Shown here: positions 1 to 5,317 of the stretch, one piece after another | Layout: each line of letters starts with the position of its first letter | Numbering within the stretch: the stretch's first letter is position 1 | Source: Oscillospiraceae bacterium | GTDB lineage: Bacteria > Bacillota > Clostridia > Oscillospirales > Oscillospiraceae | Assembly: GCA_016287555.1 (NCBI GenBank) | Contig: JAEFAK010000085.1 | Location: 1 to 7,424, forward strand | Reading direction: 5' to 3' | DNA length: 7,424 nucleotides | Program-made: the position numbers and the translations under genes | Notes under the pieces: generated by a model | What the model saw: only the letters and a program-made list of their open reading frames with translations | Databases searched by the model: none | What the model was told of the DNA's origin: nothing

Positions 1-29
1 GGAAACCGTCCCTTTTTTACTTGTTAGTC

Positions 30-58
30 AATATATTCTAAGGTTACGGGCTTGTCAA
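30..58 (-). promoter_or_regulatory. Strong sigma-A-type promoter firing out of the left edge
   Basis: Read on the minus strand there is a perfect -35 box TTGACA (53-58), a 17-base spacer and a -10 box TATATT (30-35) that matches the consensus at five of six positions. Transcription would begin near position 23 and run leftwards into a gene outside the window. It lies just past the stop codon of the RNA methyltransferase, so the next gene to the left probably has its own promoter. The boxes are directly visible; activity is inferred. Confidence 0.75.
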
Positions 59-70
59 CCTCTTTTTTCG

Positions 71-86
71 GAGCTGTCCGCAGCTC
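71..86. other. Short perfect hairpin overlapping the methyltransferase stop codon
   Basis: GAGCTG (71-76) pairs perfectly with CAGCTC (81-86) around a four-base loop. The TGA stop of the methyltransferase (85-87 on the minus strand) lies in the stem. On the minus strand the hairpin is followed by a run of A rather than T, so it is not a standard intrinsic terminator for that gene. It may act as a 3' end stabiliser or be incidental. Confidence 0.4.
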
Positions 87-828
87 AGAGTTCTTTACCG
101 AAGAGTTCCCAGAGCGCCACGGCGGCGGCCGCGGCGGCGTTGAGAGACTCCGTCTCCTCGCGCATCGGGATGATGACCTTTCTCGCGCACAACGCCAGAA
201 GGGCGTCCGAGAGACCGTGACCTTCGTTGCCGACCGCAAGCGCGGCCCTTGGCATACGTTCGGCGTCCCTTATGTCCGTGGCGTCTTCCGAAAGGACTGC
301 AGCGTACAGCGTCAGGCCGCTGTCCTCAAGGAGACCGCCCAGCCCTTCAAGATCCGTTTTTATGATGTTCACCCGGAAAGCCGCGCCCATAGAGGCGCGC
401 AGCGCCTTGGGTCCGTAAGGGTCTGCGGTAGCGCCCACCAGCACGGCTGTATCCACTCCGAACGCGGCTGCCGTGCGTATGACCGTCCCGACATTTCCCG
501 GATCCTGCACCTCCTCGAGCACCACCGCGCTCTCCGCCGCTCCGCGGCTTTCGGGGATACGGCAGGAAAACAGGAGCTCTGGTTCCCCTTTTGATATATA
601 GTCGATAAGGTCCTCCGGCATGCTTATGAGCCGGGCGCAGCCGGCGTGCGGAGTCACATCGCCTGAAAAAGCCACGGTATCCACCACGAGCCCCGCCGCG
701 AGCGCCTCGCCCAGAAGCTTTTTTCCTCGGCAGAGCATCATGCCCTTGGCCGCGCGTAATCCTGCGTCCTCTCCAAGACGGCGCAGAAAGCGGACTTCCG
801 GATTGGACCTGCTTGTGATACGTTCCAT
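85..828 (-). CDS. SpoU/TrmH-family RNA 2'-O-methyltransferase
   Basis: Predicted to transfer a methyl group from S-adenosylmethionine to the 2'-OH of a ribose in rRNA or tRNA, acting in the cytoplasm. The 247 residues fit the family with its usual N-terminal substrate-binding domain (about 1-95) and a SPOUT knot domain. All three SpoU motifs are visible: motif 1 LEEVQDPGNVGTVIRTA (104-120, with the conserved Asn112 and Arg118), motif 2 LAVGNEGHGLSD (197-208, with Glu202), and motif 3 IIPMREETESLNAAAA (219-234, with Ser228 and Asn230). The ATG is preceded by a GGGGTG element about eight bases upstream. It starts 13 bases after the stop of the upstream membrane-protein gene, so the two are probably cotranscribed. 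The exact RNA target cannot be assigned; 23S rRNA is typical for relatives such as RlmB. Confidence 0.93.
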   Translation of the reverse strand: MERITSRSNPEVRFLRRLGEDAGLRAAKGMMLCRGKKLLGEALAAGLVVDTVAFSGDVTPHAGCARLISMPEDLIDYISKGEPELLFSCRIPESRGAAESAVVLEEVQDPGNVGTVIRTAAAFGVDTAVLVGATADPYGPKALRASMGAAFRVNIIKTDLEGLGGLLEDSGLTLYAAVLSEDATDIRDAERMPRAALAVGNEGHGLSDALLALCARKVIIPMREETESLNAAAAAAVALWELFGKEL

Positions 829-841
829 ATCCTACACCCCG

Positions 842-1501
842 TTACGGAGCCGGCACGAGCACCGGGACATCTACCGTCCGGTCATCGAGCAGCGCGCTGA
901 TGACTCGCAGGGCGGCATCCGTGCGTTCCTGCTTGCCCTTGCCTATCGCCGCCCAGTCGAAGAGGCAGGCATAAAAATGATACGGCGCGGCGATGTCCCT
1001 GATAACGGCCGCATCGTTGACGTCGATCCGGTACGGTATCTTCTCGTCCGGCGTAAAGCCGTAGTTTCTAAGATCGTCAAAGTATTCAAGATCGCTGTAG
1101 TGACGGCTCATCTCCTCGTCAAGGATATAGAGCGTGTATTCATGCTGGCTCATGAGCACCATGACCTTGTACTGATTGGCCTCAGCCTGCTCGATATCGC
1201 CGAGATTTACGATCTGAACGTCGATCTGGACCTCTCCGTCGCCGTTCACGTCGCCTGCCGCTTTCTCCACAAGGCCGCGCAGCTGCTCGGTGCTGTCCCA
1301 TGAAATGCCGCCGGAGACTATGATCCCCATCTGGAAATCGTACTTTATCTTCCTGCCGCCTCCCTCGAGGGTTATAAACAGGATGACAGCCACCGCGATG
1401 AGGCCTACGAGCACCCACTTTGCGTAGTAAAACAGAAAAACGTTGTTTAACCAGCTGATAAAGCTTCTCTTTTCACCCTCGACGCCGTTCTCTCTTTTCA
1501 C
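842..1501 (-). CDS. Single-pass membrane protein with DxNxDG loop, unknown function
   Basis: A 219-residue protein I cannot assign to a named family. It has a short basic N-terminus, a hydrophobic segment at about 24-45 (YYAKWVLVGLIAVAVILFIT) and then a mostly soluble acidic domain that is predicted to lie outside the membrane. Residues 84-94 read DVNGDGEVQID, which fits the DxNxDGxxxxxD pattern of EF-hand and dockerin calcium loops. From memory, clostridia carry small membrane-anchored hypothetical proteins with a similar DxNGDG motif after one helix, but I cannot confirm homology. The start is the GTG at 1499-1501, because it has a strong AGGAG site 10 bases upstream and a well-spaced promoter just behind it. 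The longer open frame from a TTG at 1582 would begin upstream of that promoter and has no SD. Its stop is 13 bases before the RNA methyltransferase start. Confidence 0.8.
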   Translation of the reverse strand: MKRENGVEGEKRSFISWLNNVFLFYYAKWVLVGLIAVAVILFITLEGGGRKIKYDFQMGIIVSGGISWDSTEQLRGLVEKAAGDVNGDGEVQIDVQIVNLGDIEQAEANQYKVMVLMSQHEYTLYILDEEMSRHYSDLEYFDDLRNYGFTPDEKIPYRIDVNDAAVIRDIAAPYHFYACLFDWAAIGKGKQERTDAALRVISALLDDRTVDVPVLVPAP

Positions 1502-1511
1502 GGGCTGCTCT

Positions 1512-1516
1512 CTCCT
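1512..1516 (-). promoter_or_regulatory. Ribosome binding site fixing a GTG start
   Basis: On the minus strand AAAGGAGAG contains AGGAG at this position, 10 bases before the GTG at 1499-1501 (8 bases if AGGAGAG is counted). No comparable site precedes the TTG at 1580-1582, so this element decides the start of the membrane-protein gene. Confidence 0.8.
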
Positions 1517-1522
1517 TTCAGC

Positions 1523-1556
1523 GGCGTTTGAAAGACGCCTATGATGATAGCATAGG
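1523..1556 (-). promoter_or_regulatory. Two adjacent inverted repeats at promoter and 5' leader
   Basis: One inverted repeat pairs CCTATG (1538-1543) with CATAGG (1551-1556) around a seven-base centre that contains most of the -10 box. A second, directly downstream on the minus strand, pairs GGCGT (1523-1527) with ACGCC (1535-1539), also with a seven-base centre. They overlap by two bases. The first could be an operator covering the -10 element and the second would form a hairpin in the leader close to the ribosome binding site. The repeats are visible; any regulatory role is inferred. Confidence 0.4.
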
Positions 1557-1572
1557 TGTTTTCCAAAATCAA
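1544..1572 (-). promoter_or_regulatory. Promoter for the membrane-protein and methyltransferase genes
   Basis: On the minus strand a -35 box TTGATT (1567-1572, four of six consensus bases) is separated by exactly 17 bases from a -10 box TATCAT (1544-1549, five of six). The predicted start near 1537 would give a leader of roughly 35 bases before the GTG at 1501. It would drive the DxNxDG membrane protein and the RNA methyltransferase independently of the mscS-type operon upstream. Confidence 0.65.
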
Positions 1573-1584
1573 CCTGACGCAAGC

Positions 1585-1610
1585 GTCCGCAAACCGTGCG
1601 GTCTGCGGAC
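1585..1610. other. Strong 11-bp hairpin between two membrane-protein genes
   Basis: GTCCGCA at one end pairs with TGCGGAC at the other, and the stem continues inwards to 11 pairs with one G-T wobble and a four-base loop. It sits 25 bases past the TAA of the FDPG-repeat protein and 12 bases before the -35 box of the next gene. There is no T-tract on the minus strand after it, so it is not a canonical intrinsic terminator. It may still act as a weak or factor-assisted terminator or a 3' end processing signal. Confidence 0.5.
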
Positions 1611-1635
1611 GATATCTCCGAGTTATTGTTTGCTT

Positions 1636-2163
1636 TTACGGCTCCGCGGTCTTTTCCGTGACTGTCCGCGTGTCCGCGCCGGCGAATGCGGCGCTTGTGT
1701 GGCTTTCGGCACTTACCAACAGGCTTATGTCCTCAAAACGGCCGTCGAGGAAACTGTCATCCGCAGACGGATCGGGCTTGAGCGAGGGCTTCGGTTCCGG
1801 AGTCACTGCGGACGTCGGAGCAGGCACGGCGATCTCCGCAGTCGGTTCGGGCGGCAGCTGTTCCGTCTCATCGGGAACGGCGGCTCCGGTCGAGGATATA
1901 CCAACGGCGGCGACGACCGCCGCTATCAGTACCGTCATCGTGTTTTTACTGCGTTTCTTCCCTTTTTTCCCGTGTCTGACGGATCCCTGTTCGGTCTCGA
2001 AAAATTCTTTGCCGGGGTCGAACAGCTCCTCCTGCGGGTCACGCATCGCGCTGCCGACCGGAAAAAGCGCGCTCCCGCCGCTGAATTTCCTGCCGGGGGC
2101 GAAGTATTCGCAGCCAGGGTCGAAATACTCGTCGCGCATCGTTTTTCTCTGCTTTTCCGACAT
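1636..2163 (-). CDS. Single-pass membrane protein with FDPG repeats and proline-rich tail
   Basis: A 175-residue protein of unknown function. The N-terminal half contains an aromatic, acidic repeat: EYFDPGCEYFAPGRKF at 12-27 and ELFDPGKEFFE at 46-56, giving three F(D/A)PG turns. A basic cluster GKKGKKRSK (65-73) precedes one hydrophobic segment at about 75-96, so the repeat region should stay in the cytoplasm and the tail outside. The tail is rich in Pro, Glu and Ala (about 100-135, with PEPKP and PEPT units) and ends without a recognisable domain. The ATG has an SD (AGGAG, 2173-2177) that overlaps the TGA of the channel gene, 13 bases between the genes, so it is likely translated together with the channel. 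The composition after the helix looks like a linker, which raises the possibility that a C-terminal domain has been lost. I cannot name a family. Confidence 0.75.
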   Translation of the reverse strand: MSEKQRKTMRDEYFDPGCEYFAPGRKFSGGSALFPVGSAMRDPQEELFDPGKEFFETEQGSVRHGKKGKKRSKNTMTVLIAAVVAAVGISSTGAAVPDETEQLPPEPTAEIAVPAPTSAVTPEPKPSLKPDPSADDSFLDGRFEDISLLVSAESHTSAAFAGADTRTVTEKTAEP

Positions 2164-2176
2164 GGTTGCCGGCTCC

Positions 2177-3073
2177 TCACTTCATGTGTACGTCCATCTG
2201 CGGGAAGGCTATCTCGATGCCCGCATCGTCGAATAGCGCCTTGATCTCGCGGTTGAGCAGGCGCCTTCCCGTAAATATGTTCTTTTCCTCGACCTCCGCG
2301 GTGAACTTAAGCGTCACGCTGGAATCCGCAAGCTCCTCTACGCCGAGGTAGTTGACTTCCCCGATAAAGACATCCCTGTTGCGTTCTTTTATCTTATTCA
2401 GGATATCCGGGATCTTCTTCTCCACTTCTTCTATGTTCATCGCATAATGTATCCCCACCGTCGTAACGGCGACGGAGCTTCTTTCGGAGCGGTTGATGAT
2501 GTTCTTTATGTCTGAGTTGTTTATGATCTTGACGTTCCCTCCGACATCGCGTATTCCCGTCGTTCGGATGCCTACGAAGTCGACTGTGCCGCGGTAGCCG
2601 TCGAGTTCGACTATGTCGCCCACGTTATACTGGTTCTCGAAAAGAATGAATGCGCCAGTCACCAGATCGGAGACGAGGCTCTCAGCTCCGAAGCCCAGTA
2701 CGAGTGCCAGGATCCCGACGCCGGCAAAAATGGTTCCTACGTTGACTCCGAGGATGGCGAGTCCCCATATGATCGCCACGATAACGATAAGGTATTTGAT
2801 AAGGCTCGCAGCGACCGTTGTGAGCGTCTGTGTCCTTTTCTTTTTGCTCTTAATCGTGTTTATGATTAGCTGGAGAATTGCATTCAGAGCTATCATAAAG
2901 GCCGTCATCAGAACGAGACGCAGTATCGTCTCTGGTACGACCTTCAGCGCGCCCTGCTCTTCGGCCAATTTCTTGAAAATGCCGAGAAAATACCCGGCGG
3001 CCCCGCAAAGCAGGATGATGACGACCGCTATGATCAGCTTTAGGATGTTCCTTTTTATCGATCTGCCGTTCAT
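2177..3073 (-). CDS. MscS-family small-conductance mechanosensitive channel
   Basis: Predicted to open on membrane tension and release solutes during hypo-osmotic shock. The 298 residues are close to the size of E. coli MscS (286). Hydrophobic helices lie at about 10-32, 50-73 and 88-110, followed by the glycine- and alanine-rich pore helix (about 112-130, with AGVGILALVLGFGAESLV). The conserved junction to the beta domain is clear: LVTGAFILFENQYNVGDIVE (137-156), then GTVDFVGIRTTGIRD (162-176) and the INNSDI element (184-189). The C-terminus IEIAFPQMDVH (286-296) is also typical of the family. The ATG is preceded by GAGGG seven bases upstream. It heads a probable two-gene operon with the FDPG-repeat membrane protein, whose SD overlaps this stop codon. 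The family call is firm; gating properties cannot be read from sequence. Confidence 0.95.
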   Translation of the reverse strand: MNGRSIKRNILKLIIAVVIILLCGAAGYFLGIFKKLAEEQGALKVVPETILRLVLMTAFMIALNAILQLIINTIKSKKKRTQTLTTVAASLIKYLIVIVAIIWGLAILGVNVGTIFAGVGILALVLGFGAESLVSDLVTGAFILFENQYNVGDIVELDGYRGTVDFVGIRTTGIRDVGGNVKIINNSDIKNIINRSERSSVAVTTVGIHYAMNIEEVEKKIPDILNKIKERNRDVFIGEVNYLGVEELADSSVTLKFTAEVEEKNIFTGRRLLNREIKALFDDAGIEIAFPQMDVHMK

Positions 3074-3118
3074 AATATTCCCTCTTTATCCAGAACAGGT
3101 GCGCTTTTCAATAAACGT

Positions 3119-3143
3119 ATCATATCAAATGTGTTTTTGTCAA
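3119..3143 (-). promoter_or_regulatory. Candidate promoter for the mechanosensitive channel operon
   Basis: On the minus strand there is an extended -10 element, TGATATGAT, whose TATGAT box is at 3119-3124. A perfect TTGACA lies at 3138-3143 but only 13 bases away, too close for a standard pair. The extended -10 may work without a -35. The leader would be about 40 bases. This is weaker evidence than at the other promoters in the window. Confidence 0.4.
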
Positions 3144-3163
3144 TCGCGCCAAAGCCTATCCGC

Positions 3164-3192
3164 TTGCGTACCGTTCTTCTGTGTGTTAAAGT
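3164..3192 (+). promoter_or_regulatory. Candidate promoter for the thioesterase-hydrolase operon
   Basis: TTGCGT (3164-3169, three of six bases of the -35 consensus) is followed by a 17-base spacer and TAAAGT (3187-3192, four of six), with a TG two bases before the -10 box as in extended -10 promoters. It would give a leader of about 45 bases. It is the best candidate I found in the divergent region but is a weak match. Confidence 0.3.
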
Positions 3193-3242
3193 GTCGGTAA
3201 GGCGCACAGAGCGTCACAACCTATCGACCGGAGGTCAGGTCA

Positions 3243-3677
3243 ATGGCACCTTACGTACATACCGTCCAGTACTACGAGACGGATAAGATGGGCATAGTCC
3301 ATCACTCCAACTATGTGCGCTGGATGGAGGAGGCCCGCGTGGACTTCCTCAGGCAGATCGGGTGGGGCTTCGAAAAACTTGAGGCCGAAGGGCTCGTTTC
3401 TCCGGTCGTGTCGATAGGCGGCAGATACAGGGCGGCTTCTGTCTTTCCCGAGGAGATAACGATCCGCGTCTCCGTCGTGGAGCTGCGGGGAGCTGTGCTA
3501 AAGCTGGAGTATCTGATGACGAACTCCGCCGGAGCGACGGTATTCGAGGGCACTTCGGAGCATTGCTTCCTCGATGGGAACAGGAGAGTGGTAAGGCTCA
3601 GAAACGTCTGCCCTGAGCTATACGGCATCCTTGCATCGCTCGTACCCGGAAGCGGCTCTGGAAACGGAGGAAACTGA
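3243..3677 (+). CDS. YbgC/FadM-type hotdog acyl-CoA thioesterase
   Basis: Predicted to hydrolyse acyl-CoA thioesters in the cytoplasm. The 144 residues match the 4HBT hotdog family in length. The signature near the N-terminus is intact: YYETDKMGIVHHSNYVRWME (10-29) with the catalytic Asp14 and the following His-His-x-Asn-Tyr, and EARVDFLR continues into the central helix. Later beta strands include the ISIGGRY-like segment (VSIGGRYRA, 56-64) and a C-terminal HCFLD (107-111). GGAGG lies eight bases before the ATG. The last residues are a Gly/Ser/Asn-rich tail whose DNA also carries the SD of the next gene, one base beyond this stop. Acyl chain preference is not visible; relatives act on short, aromatic or long-chain acyl-CoA. 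Confidence 0.92.
   Translation: MAPYVHTVQYYETDKMGIVHHSNYVRWMEEARVDFLRQIGWGFEKLEAEGLVSPVVSIGGRYRAASVFPEEITIRVSVVELRGAVLKLEYLMTNSAGATVFEGTSEHCFLDGNRRVVRLRNVCPELYGILASLVPGSGSGNGGN
3666..3670 (+). promoter_or_regulatory. Ribosome binding site inside the thioesterase gene
   Basis: GGAGG ends eight bases before the ATG at 3679. This sets the hydrolase start at 3679 rather than at the in-frame ATG at 3631, which would lie 47 bases inside the thioesterase and lacks an SD. Confidence 0.85.
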
Positions 3678-3678
3678 A

Positions 3679-4758
3679 ATGGCAGTCATAAAGGATTACC
3701 TCGCCTGGCGCGGCGACCTCAGCTTTGACTGTTCGCCCTTCAACGAGGTCGACAACTACATCGTTGCAAAGATAGGTACGCCGGATCTCACCGGAATCGT
3801 GCCCGAAGACTCGCGGGAGATCCCGCTCAGTCTCGCTCTCGACCTCTATGAGGCCAAGTACGGAAAAAAGGGAGATTACCTCGGCAGGCTGGCCTCCGCG
3901 AGCATCATGCCCGTCATAAGGGAGGCGGCGAATACCGTCCGTTTCCGCGACCTGAAGCTCAGCGGCTTCCGGCGCAAATACGCCGTCGAGGAAACGGAGC
4001 AGTTCTCGGCGCTGACGGTCACCCTGCCCGACGGGCGGCACTACGTCTCCTTCCGCGGGACGGACGACACGCTCATAGCCTGGAAGGAAAACATGCTCAT
4101 GAGCGTCGAGGAGACCGTCGCGGCTCAGAGAGATGCGCTCGCCTATCTTGACTGGGCCGCTGAGCAGTATCCCGGCGAGCTCATCGTCGGCGGGCACTCC
4201 AAGGGCGGCAACCTCGCCGTATACGCGGCGGCGAAGACCTCGCCCGGCACGCAGGAGCGCATCTCGGCCGTATACAGCAACGACGGCCCCGGCTTCATGC
4301 CGGATTTCATGCAGAGCGAGGGATGCCTTCGGATAAGGCCGAAGATAAAGCTCTTTCTCCCCCAGCATTCCTTAGTCGGCACTCTGCTGATGCAGGAGGA
4401 ACGCTGCGAGATAGTCCGCTCTCTCAAGTCCGGCCTCGCGGCGCACGACGGCTTCAACTGGGCCGTGCTCGGCCCGAGATTCGAGCGCTGCGAAAAGCTC
4501 AGCCGCGGTAGCAGGGTCTTCGACGAGAGCATTGACTCCATGCTTGAGAAAATGAGCGTCGACGAGAGGCGCGTCTTCATCGACGATCTCTTCGAAGTCC
4601 TCGGGAAGACCGGGGCGCAGACCGTTACGGACCTCACGGAGCAGAAGCTGCACAGCACGCTCAAGCTCGCCGGCTCCCTTCGCAAGGCGCCGGAGGTGCG
4701 CAAATTCATTACGGCGCTCATCGAGGAGCTTTTCCGAAACCGCAAGGAAGTTAAATAA
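3679..4758 (+). CDS. Mbeg1-like (DUF2974) alpha/beta hydrolase, putative lipase
   Basis: A 359-residue predicted serine hydrolase of the alpha/beta fold, in the Mbeg1-like family common in Bacillota and of unproven substrate. Visible landmarks in order are YVSFRGTDDTLIAWKENM (122-139), the nucleophile elbow GGHSKGGNLAVYAA (171-184, Ser174), SNDGPGF (200-206, with the probable acid Asp202), PQHSLVG (228-234) and AAHDGFNW (254-261), where His230 or His256 could complete the triad. I see no signal peptide or membrane helix, so it is probably cytoplasmic. The last 80 residues are helical and charged. It begins one base after the thioesterase stop, so the two are translationally coupled; both act on acyl esters or thioesters, which suggests shared lipid or acyl-chain turnover. 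An intrinsic terminator follows at 4841-4880. Confidence 0.9.
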   Translation: MAVIKDYLAWRGDLSFDCSPFNEVDNYIVAKIGTPDLTGIVPEDSREIPLSLALDLYEAKYGKKGDYLGRLASASIMPVIREAANTVRFRDLKLSGFRRKYAVEETEQFSALTVTLPDGRHYVSFRGTDDTLIAWKENMLMSVEETVAAQRDALAYLDWAAEQYPGELIVGGHSKGGNLAVYAAAKTSPGTQERISAVYSNDGPGFMPDFMQSEGCLRIRPKIKLFLPQHSLVGTLLMQEERCEIVRSLKSGLAAHDGFNWAVLGPRFERCEKLSRGSRVFDESIDSMLEKMSVDERRVFIDDLFEVLGKTGAQTVTDLTEQKLHSTLKLAGSLRKAPEVRKFITALIEELFRNRKEVK

Positions 4759-4796
4759 AGCGAAAAAGGTTTTTCCCGTCAAGGCGCACCGCATAA

Positions 4797-4822
4797 GGGT
4801 GTTGCCCGATGGGGCCATACCC
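4797..4822. other. Unexplained stable hairpin after the hydrolase gene
   Basis: GGGTGTTGCCC (4797-4807) pairs with GGGCCATACCC (4812-4822) around a four-base loop, with one wobble and one mismatch in 11 positions. It lies between the hydrolase stop and the intrinsic terminator. An eight-base direct repeat, CATAAGGG, occurs at its left side (4792-4799) and after it (4827-4834). The 193 bases from 4759 to 4951 hold this hairpin, the terminator and a small hairpin near 4903-4923, and no gene I can support. It may be part of the 3' UTR or a small RNA; I recognise no known family. Confidence 0.4.
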
Positions 4823-4840
4823 GGCTCATAAGGGAATGAA

Positions 4841-4880
4841 ACAGGCGCGGCCAGATGGCCGCGCCTGTTCTCTCTCTTTT
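4841..4880 (+). terminator. Intrinsic terminator of the thioesterase-hydrolase operon
   Basis: ACAGGCGCGGCC (4841-4852) pairs perfectly with GGCCGCGCCTGT (4857-4868) across a four-base AGAT loop. The 12-bp GC-rich stem is followed on the plus strand by a pyrimidine tract ending in TTTT (4869-4880). This is a classic rho-independent terminator about 80 bases past the hydrolase stop. Confidence 0.93.
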
Positions 4881-4902
4881 ATCTAGTGTGGCAAATAACC
4901 TG

Positions 4903-4923
4903 TACCCGCTGTAACTGCGGGCA
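4903..4923 (-). terminator. Weak candidate terminator for the ACT-domain gene
   Basis: TACCCGC (4903-4909) pairs with GCGGGCA (4917-4923), seven pairs with one G-T wobble and a seven-base loop. On the minus strand it lies about 30 bases past the ACT-gene stop and is followed by a sequence containing only TT and TTT runs. It is weak on its own; the strong palindrome at 4841-4868 behind it could also stop leftward transcripts. Confidence 0.3.
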
Positions 4924-4951
4924 TCAGGAGGCCCTCCCGGCAGGCCTGGAT

Positions 4952-5317
4952 CTATACCACTTTATACCCTTCAGAAGCCAGCACTTCCAAAGCCCGCCCG
5001 AAGTTTTCTTCTTTCACCAGGATATAATCCGTGTTAAATGTCGATACCGCGAAGATCCCGATCCCGTGCTCCGCGAGGATCCCGGAAAGCCTCGCCAGTA
5101 TTCCTATCAGCGCAAAGTCGAGAATCCCCTGTATGCGAAACCCGCGCCATCCGTCTTCGCGGGCGGTCGTTTTCTGCGGTGTCTTATCTGTTTGACATAC
5201 CAACGATACTTCCTCGTCCGTCTTTCCTATAAAGCAGAAATCGGCGTTCATGTCTATTTCGGAAACATCCGGCACTTTGCAAACAGTCAGTTTTTGGTCG
5301 ATGCGCTTTAATTCCAT
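4952..5317 (-). CDS. ACT-domain protein, putative amino-acid sensor
   Basis: A 121-residue cytoplasmic protein made of two ACT-like halves. The N-terminal half (about 1-55) includes FCFIGKTDEEVSLVC (27-41). The C-terminal half (about 56-121) starts at REDGWRGFRIQG (53-64) and contains ILARLSGILAEHGIGIFAVS (73-92) followed by TFNTDYILVKEENF (93-106). This layout fits the CASTOR/ACT_7-type proteins, which usually bind amino acids as stand-alone sensors; the ligand is unknown. I start at the ATG at 5315-5317 because relatives begin MELKK-like and AGGG lies nine bases upstream. The in-frame ATGs at 5356 and 5383 have no SD. It lies 102 bases after the TorD-type gene on the same strand, with no clear terminator or promoter between, so readthrough from the molybdenum operon is possible. 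Confidence 0.88.
   Translation of the reverse strand: MELKRIDQKLTVCKVPDVSEIDMNADFCFIGKTDEEVSLVCQTDKTPQKTTAREDGWRGFRIQGILDFALIGILARLSGILAEHGIGIFAVSTFNTDYILVKEENFGRALEVLASEGYKVV

Noticed and set aside
1502..1582. Longer N-terminus of the DxNxDG membrane protein from a TTG at 1580-1582
   Set aside because: This start lies upstream of the predicted promoter and has no SD. The extra 27 residues are charged and unlike a natural N-terminus, while the GTG at 1501 has a strong SD.
1528..2244. Long plus-strand open frames (238 and 226 codons) opposite the FDPG-repeat protein
   Set aside because: They have no plausible SD and low-complexity Arg/Ser-rich or Gly-rich translations. The minus-strand gene has an SD, a coupled neighbour and a sensible topology.
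3631..3678. Upstream ATG for the Mbeg1-like hydrolase
   Set aside because: It would overlap the thioesterase by 47 bases without an SD. The ATG at 3679 has GGAGG at ideal spacing and begins MAVIKDY, a natural start.
3598..4368. Long minus-strand open frame of 256 codons
   Set aside because: It lies antisense to the Mbeg1-like hydrolase, which has clear family motifs and an SD. The long antisense frame is a by-product of high GC and codon bias.
4797..4822. Resemblance of the hairpin to part of a SAM-I riboswitch
   Set aside because: Only a short stretch around GCCCGATG is similar. The other conserved SAM-I elements are absent and it lies after a gene, not before one.
4792..4834. CATAAGGG direct repeats as target-site duplications of a small mobile element
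   Set aside because: The segment between them is only about 27 bases, has no terminal inverted repeats and no coding content. A chance repeat is more likely.
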